Assembly: GCA_902984215.1 (NCBI GenBank)
Contig: CADWAF010000644.1
Coordinates: 1 to 23,619, forward strand
From: Willaertia magna
Taxonomy: Eukaryota > Heterolobosea > Eutetramitea > Acrasida > Naegleriidae
DNA length: 23,619 nt
Direction: 5' to 3'
Shown here piece after piece: positions 1 to 10,300 of the stretch (positions are counted from its first letter, which is position 1; each line of letters begins with the position of its first letter). Position numbers and translations under genes: made by a program. The notes beneath the pieces are model-generated. The model was not told the DNA's origin. It worked only from the letters and a program-made list of their open reading frames with translations, and ran no database searches.

Positions 1-384
1 TTTTCTTTTTAAATTTTTTTAAATTTAACGGCTACATTTTTATTTTTTTTTTTGGCGCTATTTTTGATGTAAAAAATTGAGAGTTTGAAAAATTTTTTAA
101 AAAAACTTAAAAGTCATTTTTCTTAAACTCTTATTTTTAAACTCCCTCTCAATTTACAGTTCCTTTTGTTTAATATAATTAATTGCAAAAATAATTTACT
201 GATATATTTTATAAAATAATTTCAAAAAATAAATTTATATTTTAGTTATAGGAATATTGAAAATTTAATATTTATAATTTATTAAATAAAATATTATTAT
301 TATTTATTTATTTATAATTTATTTAAATTAATATTTTAAGGAAATATTAAATAAAATTATATAAATTAATAATAATATTTTTAA
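1..384. other. AT-rich stretch without a gene
   Basis: This stretch is dominated by A and T homopolymers, and no start-to-stop frame of useful length is visible on either strand. It holds one E2F-like string (TTTGGCGC at 51-58) and a 10-bp perfect inverted repeat: AAATTGAGAG at 74-83 against CTCTCAATTT at 146-155. Either could belong to the 5' or 3' flank of a gene left of the window. Nothing else can be supported. Confidence 0.6.
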
Positions 385-1370
385 ATTAAAGACCGTGCTA
401 AGTTTAGACATAAGTATAGTTTTCAAGTTTTTTTTATTAAGTACCAAATTAAAATTAGAGAAGTGATCAAAATTATTGTTTTAAAACATCAACACATAAA
501 AAAGGTGATGATCAAAAATTTAAGGAGGTTTGTTGTAAATGATTATTTCAATAAAATTTTGGAGAAAAACAATTCTACGCATTGTTTTTCTTCATTTACA
601 CTACAAAAAAATTATTAAAATTGGTAAAGTACCTTTAACTGTTCCTCTTAAGTATTTACTGTGCAAAAGAATAATCAATACCAAGTTTACATGAACAGGG
701 AAAATTGATAGTTGCACTAAATGTAAAAGATTATTACATAGTGCGATTGATGCTAAAATGTGTTACATAGTAAACAAAAAGAGATTGATGAGGTTGAAAT
801 ATTTACCCCACCTAAGGAAAGAAATAATTATATTACTTGTAAGACTAATATTGAAGGAAGATCACAATCTCATTTATTTTCTCAAATTAGTCAAGGATTA
901 CAGCTTTTATCTAGAAAAGCTAAAAACAAAAGAAAACTAATTTCACCAATGCTGGAGTCACCTTAATAAAAATACCCCCCTTACTACGAATACTGATTGT
1001 AAAATCAATAGGGGGTTTAAATAAATGATTTTCAAAGTGTTACTACCTTACCCCAAAGATGATTAATAATTTTGATCGGTTTTCTTACAATTATTTACTT
1101 ATCTTTTTTATTAAAAACTGCCATAATATTTCATTGTCTTATTGTAAAGAATTTGTGAACAAATAGAAAAAAAGTGTAACCCAGCTTTGTAACACTACAA
1201 ATCTTGGAAGTAATACATTAGGGGTAAAAAGATTTAGTGTTAATAAGTATTTAGAATTGTTATTTGATGGTACTAAATATTGGTAGGAGATAATTAAGAA
1301 ACTAAAGTAATTCCAAGACGAGATAATGTTATTTGCGAGACAAATGAAATGCTATTTTTGCAACGAATGA
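385..1370 (+). pseudogene. Possible decayed coding region (unidentified)
   Basis: Several readable but broken frames run along the plus strand. One is open from 385 to 618; its only plausible ATG is at 508, giving 36 aa. A second at 760-966 gives about 68 polar residues with no ATG. A third, in one frame from about 1029 to 1370, reads as ordinary protein except for in-frame stops at 1164, 1284 and 1308 before the final TGA at 1368. The Cys, Trp and mixed-codon content of the last piece is unlike random AT-rich DNA. No domain was recognised. The pieces could be one frameshifted gene, several relics, or chance. Seen: the interrupted frames. Inferred: decay of a former gene or mobile element. 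Confidence 0.25.
974..1016. repeat. Nested G/C-run inverted repeat
   Basis: ACCCCC at 974-979 can pair with GGGGGT at 1011-1016. Inside it, TGATT (994-998) pairs with AATCA (1003-1007) around a GTAA loop. The C-run and G-run stand out in an otherwise AT-rich stretch, just after the second broken frame. It does not look like a tRNA. Function unknown. Confidence 0.35.
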
Positions 1371-1373
1371 AGA

Positions 1374-1694
1374 TTAAAAAAAATAAGTATCAGTGTTTGA
1401 TTCGTGAAATACATTGTGAATAGATAGTTGTTCTTTCTTTAACAGTTCAAGAGTATTCAAGGTAGATTTGATAGTGTCTTCGTGTTGAGTTTTCAAACTA
1501 AAAACATCTTTCTCCTGTAAGATAAGAGTTAGGAGGAGCACATGAAGATATTTACCCAACACAAGTCTTGCAGAAGCATCCCATGTGTTTTTCGGTCCTG
1601 AAACTGATTTTGCAATTTTCTCTAAAGCATCCTCTAGTGGAATAGAAAAACACAAAGGGACATTGTGAGATTGTGTAAGTTGGGTTGCAGACAT
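1374..1694 (-). CDS. Hypothetical 106-aa protein
   Basis: An uninterrupted minus-strand frame runs from ATG at 1694 to TAA, and the ATG is preceded by an A-rich leader like the neighbouring genes. The product begins MSATQLTQ and is predicted to be mostly helical. A hydrophobic segment (LHVLLLTLILQ, about residues 50-60) is followed by an amphipathic Lys/Glu/Leu-rich region (about 62-92) that could form a short coiled coil. No signal peptide is obvious, and the hydrophobic stretch is too short for a confident membrane span. No family was recognised. Codon use is more mixed than in VPS53 next door. It could also be one exon of a larger gene, but no convincing splice partner was found. The gene call is moderate and the function is unknown. 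Confidence 0.5.
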   Translation of the reverse strand: MSATQLTQSHNVPLCFSIPLEDALEKIAKSVSGPKNTWDASARLVLGKYLHVLLLTLILQEKDVFSLKTQHEDTIKSTLNTLELLKKEQLSIHNVFHESNTDTYFF

Positions 1695-1740
1695 TTTATT
1701 TTCTTATTTTCCATTCATTTGTGGATTATAGTGTTATAGT

Positions 1741-1764
1741 CATTTACAACCATTATTGTAAATG
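1741..1764. repeat. 9-bp perfect inverted repeat
   Basis: CATTTACAA (1741-1749) and TTGTAAATG (1756-1764) are exact reverse complements separated by 6 nt. The element lies about 47 bp upstream of the start codon at 1694, between the divergently oriented end of VPS53 and the orphan gene, so it could be a dimeric-factor binding site. In AT-rich DNA, chance is a real alternative. Confidence 0.35.
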
Positions 1765-1869
1765 ATGTTCCTGTTATTTTCGCGTCCTTTGTGAAGTAAC
1801 ACGGTATAAATTGCGGGCAACGGTAGTACTGTTGTAAATAATTTAATTTGCATTTTAAAATTACAAAAT

Positions 1870-4771
1870 TTAATTATTATTTATATTAAATTTCTTCATA
1901 AAATTCATACTAGAAAATATAGCACTAGTTGCTTGTTCCATTTTGTTTCCTTGATTTTTAATTGCAGACGTAAAGGTTGACATCGTACCTGGTGATACAC
2001 CATTATTACCTGATGAATTACCTTCAGTAGAAGTAGTAGATGATATCTTTTTAGATTCCTTTTGGAATGAATCTAATATAATTTGTTTATCATTCTTTTG
2101 TAAATCCTTCAAATCTAATATCTTAGATAAATCTTGTGAGGATGCTTCAGGTCCAGCAATTTGTAAATAAGTTTCCAAAATAAGTTCAGTTGGTGCTGAA
2201 AGTGTACGAAGAATAGATTCAATCTTTTGTGATTTACTGTCAACCTTCTTTGCAAAACTTTGTACATCATCTTCATCAAAACGATTAGGATCTCCTAAAA
2301 TTAATAAATCTCTTAAACAATATTTAGTAAGGGAACGAAAATCAACAAGTAATTGTTGTGCACCCATTGAAGATATCTTCTTACATCTATAGAGATAAGA
2401 TACATATGCAGACATAAACGATCTATAATATTGTAAATTAATATGATTAAGGTAAAATAAAAACTTACAGTAAGAAAGTGTCACAAAAGAATTTAAAGTG
2501 AGTAGATGGAATTCTTGTGGCAAGGAAAGGTATAGCATCTTTAAGCGTTTGCATTATTACTGATATATAACTAGATTGATCACCTACAGTATCCATTGTT
2601 GCCCAAGGCATATTAGACATTTCAACAAACTGTTTATCCAATACATTCATTAAATTAGTAACCAATACCTCAATAGAAGTTTTCAATACTCTAAAATAAG
2701 GTTAAATAATAATTGATATTAAAAAATATACTTACAAATAGAACTTTCCTTGTTCATCAGATAAATCAATTTCATAACAATAAGGTTCTTGTAAAGCCTC
2801 ACGTAATTGTTCTTCTACCATTTCAATATTTTGTTGACAATAATCTGCACAACTCATAATATAAAATACAGTTAATTCTTCTCTTTCAGTTACCTTTGTA
2901 GCTTTTGTTGCATTACCTTTATTATTACCATCACCACTACTTCCACTATTATCACCACCCATATTTGGAGGTAAAATAGCAGACATATTTAATTTACTCA
3001 TAAAACCTTCCTTTTCATTCTTTGAATTTAAAGAAGCTGAAGTAGCACTACCACCACTATTTGCAATTTGAGCTAAAGATTGAACTTTAGGTAATTTAAA
3101 AAGTAAAGTATCACTATATTTTCTTAAATACTTTTTAAATACCTTTTCAACTAAATCAAATAAAGTTTTCTTTCTAGATAAAGCCATACAACTCTTCATT
3201 GATTCAACAATATACATAAATAAATCTTGACTACTACTATATTCACTATTTGGATCCCACGTTTCTTTTTGAATAATTTTAGATAACGTTTCACGCATTG
3301 ATTCTTCTTCAAATTGAATATAAACACCCATATATTCTTCAAAACAACTACTAATGAAACCCATAAAATTATATTTGTTTTTAGGTTTTTGTTTTTTCTT
3401 TTGTTCTTGTGGTGTTTCTTCTTTTAACATTTCATCTAAAGATGTTTGTTTAATATATTCTTGTTCAATCTTTTCTAATTCTCTCTTTTTTAACATTACT
3501 TTAAATTTACGTTTTAAAATTTCATTAGATTCAATTGAACCATCTTGTAATTCTTCAGCTTGTTTCTCTAATTCCTTTTCTTGTCTATCTAACTCTTGTT
3601 TTTGATCTTGTATATCACGTAAAACATCTACAGAATCAGGATCATAAAAACGTTCTTGCATTTCTCTTTCAAACTTTAAAGTAGATAAAATAACTTTATA
3701 TAAAACTTTACCACTTATTCTATCTTTATCTTTTTGTAACATTTGTTCAATTGATCTTCTTGTCATTAAACAAAACTCAACTGTAATCTCTTGTCTAACA
3801 GACCAATAATCAGGAAATATTTCAGAATAACGTTCTTCATAAAATTTTAATTGTTTCTTAATCCATTTATAACGTTTATCAATATTATCTAATTTAGAAT
3901 CTTCTTTACCATCTCTAAATAACATATCATATACATCTAATTGTTGTCTAACAAATTGTGAAATTAATTGATCTCTTGTGGAATCACCTAATGCATCTAC
4001 CGCTAAACATGCATCTGATAAAAATTGTTGTACATTTCCTCTACCAGTTTCTTTATGAGCATCTAAACTCTTAAAATCTTGAAATAATTGATCTTGTAAT
4101 AATTTCTTTACCTTTTCAATTCTTGAAATTAAAATTGAAATCTTTTGAATCTTTTTATATTTCTCAAAATGATTAACTAATTCATTAACATCATCTAATA
4201 ACTCTGCTGCTTGTTTATATTGTTTTTTATTCGTAAAATTTGTTAATTTATCAACTGCTGATACTAACATATGTAATCTACCTAATGTCGTTATCGTAAC
4301 TGTTAAATTTCTTTTACCATAATCTAATGATTTAATATCTTTCGTTATGTTTTGTACCATTTGTTCAGATTGTTCTGCTTTTGATTTAATTTCATGAATT
4401 TTCTTAAATAAACTAAAAATTGTCTCTTTTGCTTCTTCTAAATCTCTTTTGGCTTGTACTCCGGAATTACTTTGTTTACGTACCGCTACTAAAATATCTT
4501 CATCTACTCTTTGAATTTTCTTTTTTACTCTAAAGATAAAACTTTCTAAATTTTCATTCAAGGCTTGTTCATTAGGAAAGATTTGATTAATATAATGTAT
4601 TGGATCAAAGAAACTTGTATCAAAGGGATCTTTTTGTTGAAGAACTTCTTCTAATGCTCTATCTACTTGTTCACTAAATTGTACATTTTCTGTATTATTT
4701 GTTGTTGCTATTGTTGTTGTTGTTTTTGTTGAAATGTTGTTATTATTATTCGAAGCACTATTGTTACTCAT
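1870..4771 (-). CDS. VPS53, GARP/EARP tethering complex subunit
   Basis: Vps53 is a subunit of the GARP and EARP complexes, which tether endosome-derived vesicles at the trans-Golgi network and recycling endosomes. Exon 1 is 4771-2736, exon 2 is 2690-2469 and exon 3 is 2422-1870. The introns are only 45 nt (2691-2735) and 46 nt (2423-2468), both GTAAGT...AG. Splicing joins ...EQGKFYL to VLKTSIEVL and ...FCDTFLL to SFMSAYV, giving 936 aa with all junctions in frame. After a Thr/Asn-rich leader, residues about 50-460 match the Vps53 N-terminal region: the FDPIHYINQIFPNEQ signature, then a coiled-coil bundle with DYGKRNLTVTITTLGRLHML. A Lys/Glu/Gln-rich insertion follows near residues 400-460, and the helical C-terminal part continues through exons 2 and 3. 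The length is a little above the roughly 800-830 aa typical of animals. The start follows a long A-run. Family assignment is confident; complex membership is inferred from homology. Confidence 0.92.
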
Positions 4772-5193
4772 TTATTTTTTTTTTTAATTTTAATTTTTCA
4801 TTAAATTTTGTTGTAAGTATATAAATGTATTTTAGTCACAAACACTGGACTTAATTTTATTATTTATTTGTAATTGACACTAATAATATGTTTGAGGCCA
4901 TGTGAAGAAGATAGATTTTAGAAACTCACAATTTCCAATGTTATTTTACAACAATTCCCTATGTTTATAGCTGGTTTGGAAGGAATTGTGCCAGTTAAAG
5001 ATTTAATTTTAATAATTTAGATTATACTTTTAAAATGATCCAGATGAGATACATTCTGCTCTATGCCAAAAGTACTTCCTTATTAGAATGTGGAGCAGCT
5101 AAAAAATTAACATTTTCAAAAACTTTACAAAAAAATATATCTTTATAAAAATAAATACTTTTCGAAAAGTATGAAAAATTATTAATTTACAAT
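4772..5193. other. Intergenic region, VPS53 to NAT-like gene
   Basis: This 422-nt gap holds the A/T-rich leader of VPS53 (a T-run at about 4773-4785 on the plus strand) and the 3' flank of the gene ending at 5194. No intact gene is visible. A possible ankyrin-repeat relic is listed separately. Confidence 0.6.
4946..5148 (+). pseudogene. Possible ankyrin-repeat relic
   Basis: One plus frame reads PMFIAGLEGIVPVKDLI, close to the ankyrin pattern of a Pro-Leu-...-Ala-Gly start followed by a helix ending in a Leu-Ile pair. After a frame change, another reads NDPDEIHSAL, then a third reads YAKSTSLLECGAAKKL, which fits the next repeat's second half. Stops and two frame changes separate the pieces, and no start codon or full repeat survives. 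This is pattern recognition on short fragments, so confidence is low. It could be debris of an ankyrin-protein gene or coincidence. Confidence 0.25.
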
Positions 5194-5961
5194 TTATTTA
5201 CAAGATTTTTGAAATAACATGTCAATTCTACTCCAAAATTCTTCCACATCATTTACCAAAAGACAAGCATTGACTGCTTTTTTAAGGTCAGTGAATTGTT
5301 CTTTAGGTGTTTCTTTAAAACGGCATCTTTTCTTGTCTCTATATCCAGTTAATAATATAGTTTGTCTTTCTTTGTTTACAAAAAGATGGGATTGGAAATT
5401 CTTAGTTGGTGTTCGTCTAGAAACTATTATAGTTTGGGTGTTGTGGATAGAAGAAAGCAGTTCTTTTGTTTCATTTTCTGATATTTCATTTAGTTTACAA
5501 ATGCACTTCGTAACCCAAGTGTTGCTTTTGCTACAAATCGAACTAATAGTCACAGTTTTTTCCTCAACTTGGTATTGGTGTTTGCTATCATAGTTAAAGG
5601 TACCTTCTTCTGAAATGTCAAATGGTTCATGTGTTAGCGCACAGCTTTCCAATAGATACTTTCTGCCATTGTGCAGCAAAACGAAGACAACATGATTGAT
5701 TTTGTCTTTGTTGAATTCGGTGCCCATCTTTTTGAAGGCTGGACAAATCTTTCCTTCGTTATACAACTGCTTTAAATACAACGCAAAACCATAGCAATTT
5801 ACTCCACCTGGGTACTTGCTTAAATTGAAGTCTCGCCCGTATTCTTCTATTGCGAGGCTGTTGTTGTAAAGGATGTTGTAAATATTTTTAAGTACTACTT
5901 CTGGATTTTTATTGTTAGTGAAGTGATAGATAGAAGTTGTGTTGTTCTCAAGTGGGTTCAT
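5194..5961 (-). CDS. Arylamine N-acetyltransferase-like protein
   Basis: This is a single-exon frame of 255 aa. The N-terminal half carries a pattern typical of arylamine N-acetyltransferases, which move an acetyl group from CoA to an aromatic amine or hydrazine through a catalytic Cys. GGVNC puts a Cys at residue 56, INHVVFVLL a His at 90, and RKYLLES an acid at 105. In the NAT family the His-to-Asp spacing is 15 residues, as here, but this protein has Glu where NATs have Asp, and the usual VGFG after the acid is absent. The length is close to bacterial NATs (about 275 aa). The C-terminal half (about 110-255) was not recognised. No signal peptide is seen. It is divergent from the 6192 gene across 230 bp. 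Codon use is more mixed than in VPS53, so lateral acquisition is possible. Another transglutaminase-fold Cys hydrolase is the main alternative. Confidence 0.5.
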   Translation of the reverse strand: MNPLENNTTSIYHFTNNKNPEVVLKNIYNILYNNSLAIEEYGRDFNLSKYPGGVNCYGFALYLKQLYNEGKICPAFKKMGTEFNKDKINHVVFVLLHNGRKYLLESCALTHEPFDISEEGTFNYDSKHQYQVEEKTVTISSICSKSNTWVTKCICKLNEISENETKELLSSIHNTQTIIVSRRTPTKNFQSHLFVNKERQTILLTGYRDKKRCRFKETPKEQFTDLKKAVNACLLVNDVEEFWSRIDMLFQKSCK

Positions 5962-6038
5962 ATTTTATTATTACACTAATTTGAATTTTAGGTATTTTTT
6001 TGCAAAAATGTAAATATTTTAAGTGCGTAAACTGCTTA

Positions 6039-6089
6039 ATTTAATAATTGGTTTTATTTAAACGCCTTCACCACTTCAAATTATTAAAT
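6039..6089. repeat. 11-bp inverted repeat in a divergent promoter region
   Basis: ATTTAATAATT (6039-6049) is the exact reverse complement of AATTATTAAAT (6079-6089). The pair lies in the 230-bp space between the two divergent genes starting at 5961 (-) and 6192 (+). It may be a shared regulatory element, but its AT-only composition makes chance plausible. Confidence 0.3.
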
Positions 6090-6191
6090 CATGATTACTG
6101 GAATAATTTATTTGTATATCTAACAGTTTGCGCTTATAAAGTCTTCAAGTTTTAGAGGGAAAAATGAATACTTTTATTTACAAATAAAAAA

Positions 6192-7078
6192 ATGGCAGAA
6201 CTCATGCAAGAATTGCCGAGACAAACTCCCATTACCGCAATAGAGTGGGATTCATTTCCTGTTGATTTGCTTTCTGTCTTTGAAGAAAACTTTTCGAATG
6301 CTAAAAACTTTTCGGTGAGAGTAAAGTATCATTTTACTATGCCTGCAAAAGATTTTTTCCTCTACTTGGGGCCATACCCTACTTCGAGAAAGTAGGGGAA
6401 GATGAAGAATACGAAGAAACTTTTTACGACAGCAATTTTTTTGTTCGTAACACCTGGATTAAAGCTGTAAAAACAAAACTTAACCCTTTAGCTCTTGTAT
6501 TTAAGTACGTAAAACAAGTAGGAAAACAAATAATAGAATACAATTTCAATTTTCCAGGCCCTAAGTCCAAAACATTGGACTGGTTAAACAGGTTAGGAGT
6601 TTATGAATTAAAGGTTAAGAGAAGAAATTATAAATGTAAACTCAACAACACCTATTTAACGTACGATTTGGTTCAATTTAAGGATCAAGAGAAGATGTAC
6701 TCTGTATTTTCCATTTTCGGTGAATTGTCTCCCACTGCTTCTTATCACACAAAACAAGAGCAATACGTTATCGCACAAAAAGCCAAGCCTTGCAGAAGTA
6801 AAATAATTGAACTTTTATATCAGTCCAAAAGAGATTTATATAATACTTTGGTTGAGAACAAAATTGTTCCAGATATTAAGTGTGAAGAACAGCACGATAA
6901 TAATATTTTCGAAAGAGAAGAAAAGGCAAAGCTTTTAATAGAATTTTTGGACGATAAAAATTCTGAAGACGCATCAAAATTTACAGAAACACAGCTGCAA
7001 GGGTTTTATTTTCTTGCTTTAACTACAGACTTTACTCTTGAAGACTGTGATTCGGATGAAGAAATGGATTGGCTTTAA
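6192..7078 (+). CDS. CYTH / thiamine-triphosphatase-like protein, frame broken
   Basis: The frame from ATG 6192 hits TAG at 6394, but the next frame is open from about 6305 to the stop at 7078. Two joins work. Removing a GTGAGA...AG intron at 6315-6388 (74 nt) gives 270 aa. Alternatively, a single-base loss near the G-run at about 6368-6371 would leave a continuous protein of about 295 aa. The second reading looks like a CYTH domain, the fold of thiamine triphosphatases and class IV cyclases. SVRVKYHF sits in the ExExK strand position, FYDSNFF in the YDT strand position, then LGVYELKVKRRNYK and YDLVQF, FGELSP, and CRSKIIELLYQ...LYNTL near the end. The two Glu of ExExK appear as Ser and Arg, so phosphatase activity is doubtful. 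An acidic tail ends in EEMDWL. The first reading would delete the first strand entirely. Confidence 0.5.
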
Positions 7079-7310
7079 GATATGAAAGTTGAAACTTTCG
7101 TTGCTCTATAAAAAATTGGAGATTATTATTTAAATTTATTTTCCCATTTAACACAAAATTATATTTTAAATTTTTAATTCACACAATTCTTTTACTTAAA
7201 ACAATTTTGTTCGAAACTAATCGACAATTATTATTTTCGTAGTTGAGGCTCTAACATGTCTTCCATAACAAAGCTTATTTGTGGGATTTATATCCAACAT
7301 CATTAAAAAA

Positions 7311-10300
7311 ATGAGTGTCAATCAATCAGAAGATTCGAACAGGTTTGCTGTTGCTTTGTTTCCTTTTGATGCTTCTGAAGATAATGAGGTAACAATTCAA
7401 GGTAGGTATTTAATAATATATGTGTAATTAGTGAAAATATCTTAAATGAATTAAATCACAAATAATAAATAATATTAGACAAAGAATATTTATTATTAAT
7501 TAAAGTAGCAGATGATTGGTCCCTTGTCAAAAATCAACAAAATCGAATGGGATACGTACCAAGTGCTTATATTAAAGAAGTTGAAGAATCGGCCGTAGAT
7601 TTTAAAGTTAGAACAAAACTTAAAAGTAGAAGAAATATTATTGCACAAGATCAACAACAACAATCTACATCTAACAACAAGAATACTAACAACAAAATAT
7701 CTACAACGTTAAATAATGAAAATAATTCAAGATCCACTTCAACATCTACAAATAATAATAATGTGGTGAATGGTAAATCATCATCTTCTTCACAATTACA
7801 ACAACAAGATAAAACAATAGGTATTAGTTCTTTATCAACATCTTCAACTTCACAATTAGAATATCAACAAAAGAAAGGATTAGATCATTTAACAAATATT
7901 TTCACTCAACACCAACAATCCCAACAACAACCACCAATCTCTCCGAGAAGAACAGAAAATGTAAAGAAAGATTATTCAAAATTCGTAAGAAAACAATCTA
8001 CCTCTCCAAATTCAAATAGTAATAATACCTCTCCATTTAGTAATAATAATAATAATACTTTAAATAATAATGTTGTTGTTGGAAGTACTACCCCTAGAGT
8101 TGTTGGTAATAATAACACTGTTAATAATAATAACAATAACAACAACAGTAGTAGTACTTCATCTACTACTACTACAGTAGTTAAAAATGTAAGACCACCT
8201 CAGCCTAAAGGCTATTCCGAACAGCATCAACAACAACAACATGCGATAGAGAATAATAAACCGAAAGAATCGGAAGAAAAGTTATCTGTAAATTCAACGA
8301 ATAGTAGTAGTAGTAGTAATGAAAATACTCTAACAACACCATCTACAGGAAATATAAAAGATAGAATTAAACAATTACAAGATAAAAAAGTTCCTGTAAT
8401 GGGAGTTATATCTAATTCCGAATTGAAAAATGCTAGATTATCATTAAATCTCTCTCATAAAACCAATACAGAGTTAACACCTAGTAATAATAATAATACT
8501 TCAATTAAATCTCCAATAACACCTTCTTCTTCTTCTGCTAATAATCTACAAGTAAATGACCATTATTTTGATGCTAATAATAATAATAATGTTACTACTC
8601 CTGAAGAAGAAACAAAGAATAATAAGGAGTCTTCATTGTCAAGAATTTCAAGAACGTTATCTACTAGAATTAAATTGAAAGGAATATTTTCTTCAGGTAG
8701 TTCTTCATCAGAAACTGATTTTCCACAAACTCCAAAAGATAATAATAATAATAGTGCAAATAATAGTTTTAACAATTTATTGTCACCTTACAATGAAACT
8801 ACTGTAGAGAATAATAATACAGAAACGAACAACAATAATAATACAACTACAGCTCCTCCTGTCAATTTATTAGCTAAAGAATTAATTAAAGCGCAAAAAA
8901 AGAATGTTACAACAAATAATAATAACACAATTCCTTCAACAACTACAACAAATAATAACGTAGAAGATGAAAATAGTAAAAAAACAAAGTCAGATTTGTT
9001 TGCAAAGATGCACTCACAATTATTACATCCAAACAATCAACAACCGTGGACTGTAGTTCATCAAACTCAAAATGGTGTAGTTCTGGAAGAAGATGTCAAT
9101 ACAGGTGGTGTAGAACTCAATAACACCTCTGGTTCTACGACTGCAAGAAAACGTATACCAGTGTCAATGTCTTATCCCCAACATAAAAGAAATGCAGCTA
9201 AGATAATTGTAGATAAATATAAAGCTAAAAAGAGATTAAATATATTTAAAAATTATTTACAAAAAGATGAAAGTTTAAAGAATGCAAGAATTAGAAAACA
9301 AAAAGTATTAGAAATTATTTCTACAGAAAGAGATTATGTACAAAATTTACAAATTTGTGTTAATGAATTTATACTTCCAATGAGAGGAAATCCTAGAAAA
9401 TATGGAATTAAAGAAAATAGTTATTTAAATGGATTGTTTTTAAATATTGAACAAATTTTATCATGTAATTTAGAACTTTTAAATCAATTGAATGAACAAG
9501 TGTTAGATCAACAATCTGGTAAATCTAATTGTATAAAAATAGGTGTCGTTTTTAAACAAATGGCAGCATGGTTTAAATTGTATACTGAATATATTAATAA
9601 TCATGAAGATGCAACTAGACTTTATGATGAATTAATGTTAAAAAAGAAGTTTTCTGCATTTATTGAGAAACAACAAAATAATACGAAATGTAAGAATTTA
9701 CCTTTAGCGGCATTTCTAATCCAACCAATCCAACGTATACCTAGATATAGGTTATTATTGGAAGATGTGATTAAACATACACCTCCAGATCATGTAGACA
9801 TGCCAACATTGAAAGATGCTTTAAATGAAATATTAAAGATTGCTAATTGGGTTAATGAAAGAAAAAGAGAAAATGAAAATAGAGATTCATTAGTTCAATT
9901 ACAATTAAAACTAAGTGAAGAGGAATATAAATCTATTTTACAACCTTATAGAAAGTTTATTGGAAAAACTTCTTCTGTAAAGATAACTGTTACTTATAAA
10001 GAAAATGAAACAGATAAATATGTTGTAATGAGTAGGGCGTGTGTTACATTTTTATTTAAAGATTTACTTGTTGTATTATTACAAGACAATAATAACCAAA
10101 CTGAAGGAACCACTACAACGCCAGCAACAAATGCACATATTTTATCCAGAGAAAATATACTTTTGGTCTTTTTAGTTTTTTCCAGATTGGTTAAAGTTGA
10201 AAATATGTCAATAAGCGAAGAGGAGGAAGTGCCATCTCTTGTACAATTAAATTATTGCTTAAAAGGAAGAGATTTATTGATTGATTTAGATCTTTCTGAA

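Noticed and set aside
51..58. TTTGGCGC as a functional E2F site
   Set aside because: No gene start is visible near it inside the window, so position gives no support.
974..1016. tRNA or structured RNA at the C-run/G-run hairpin
   Set aside because: No acceptor stem, anticodon loop or T-loop sequence fits; kept only as an inverted repeat.
8041..8965. AAT/AAC triplet arrays as microsatellites or a non-coding repeat
   Set aside because: They stay in frame as Asn runs within the RhoGEF linker, so they belong to the coding sequence.
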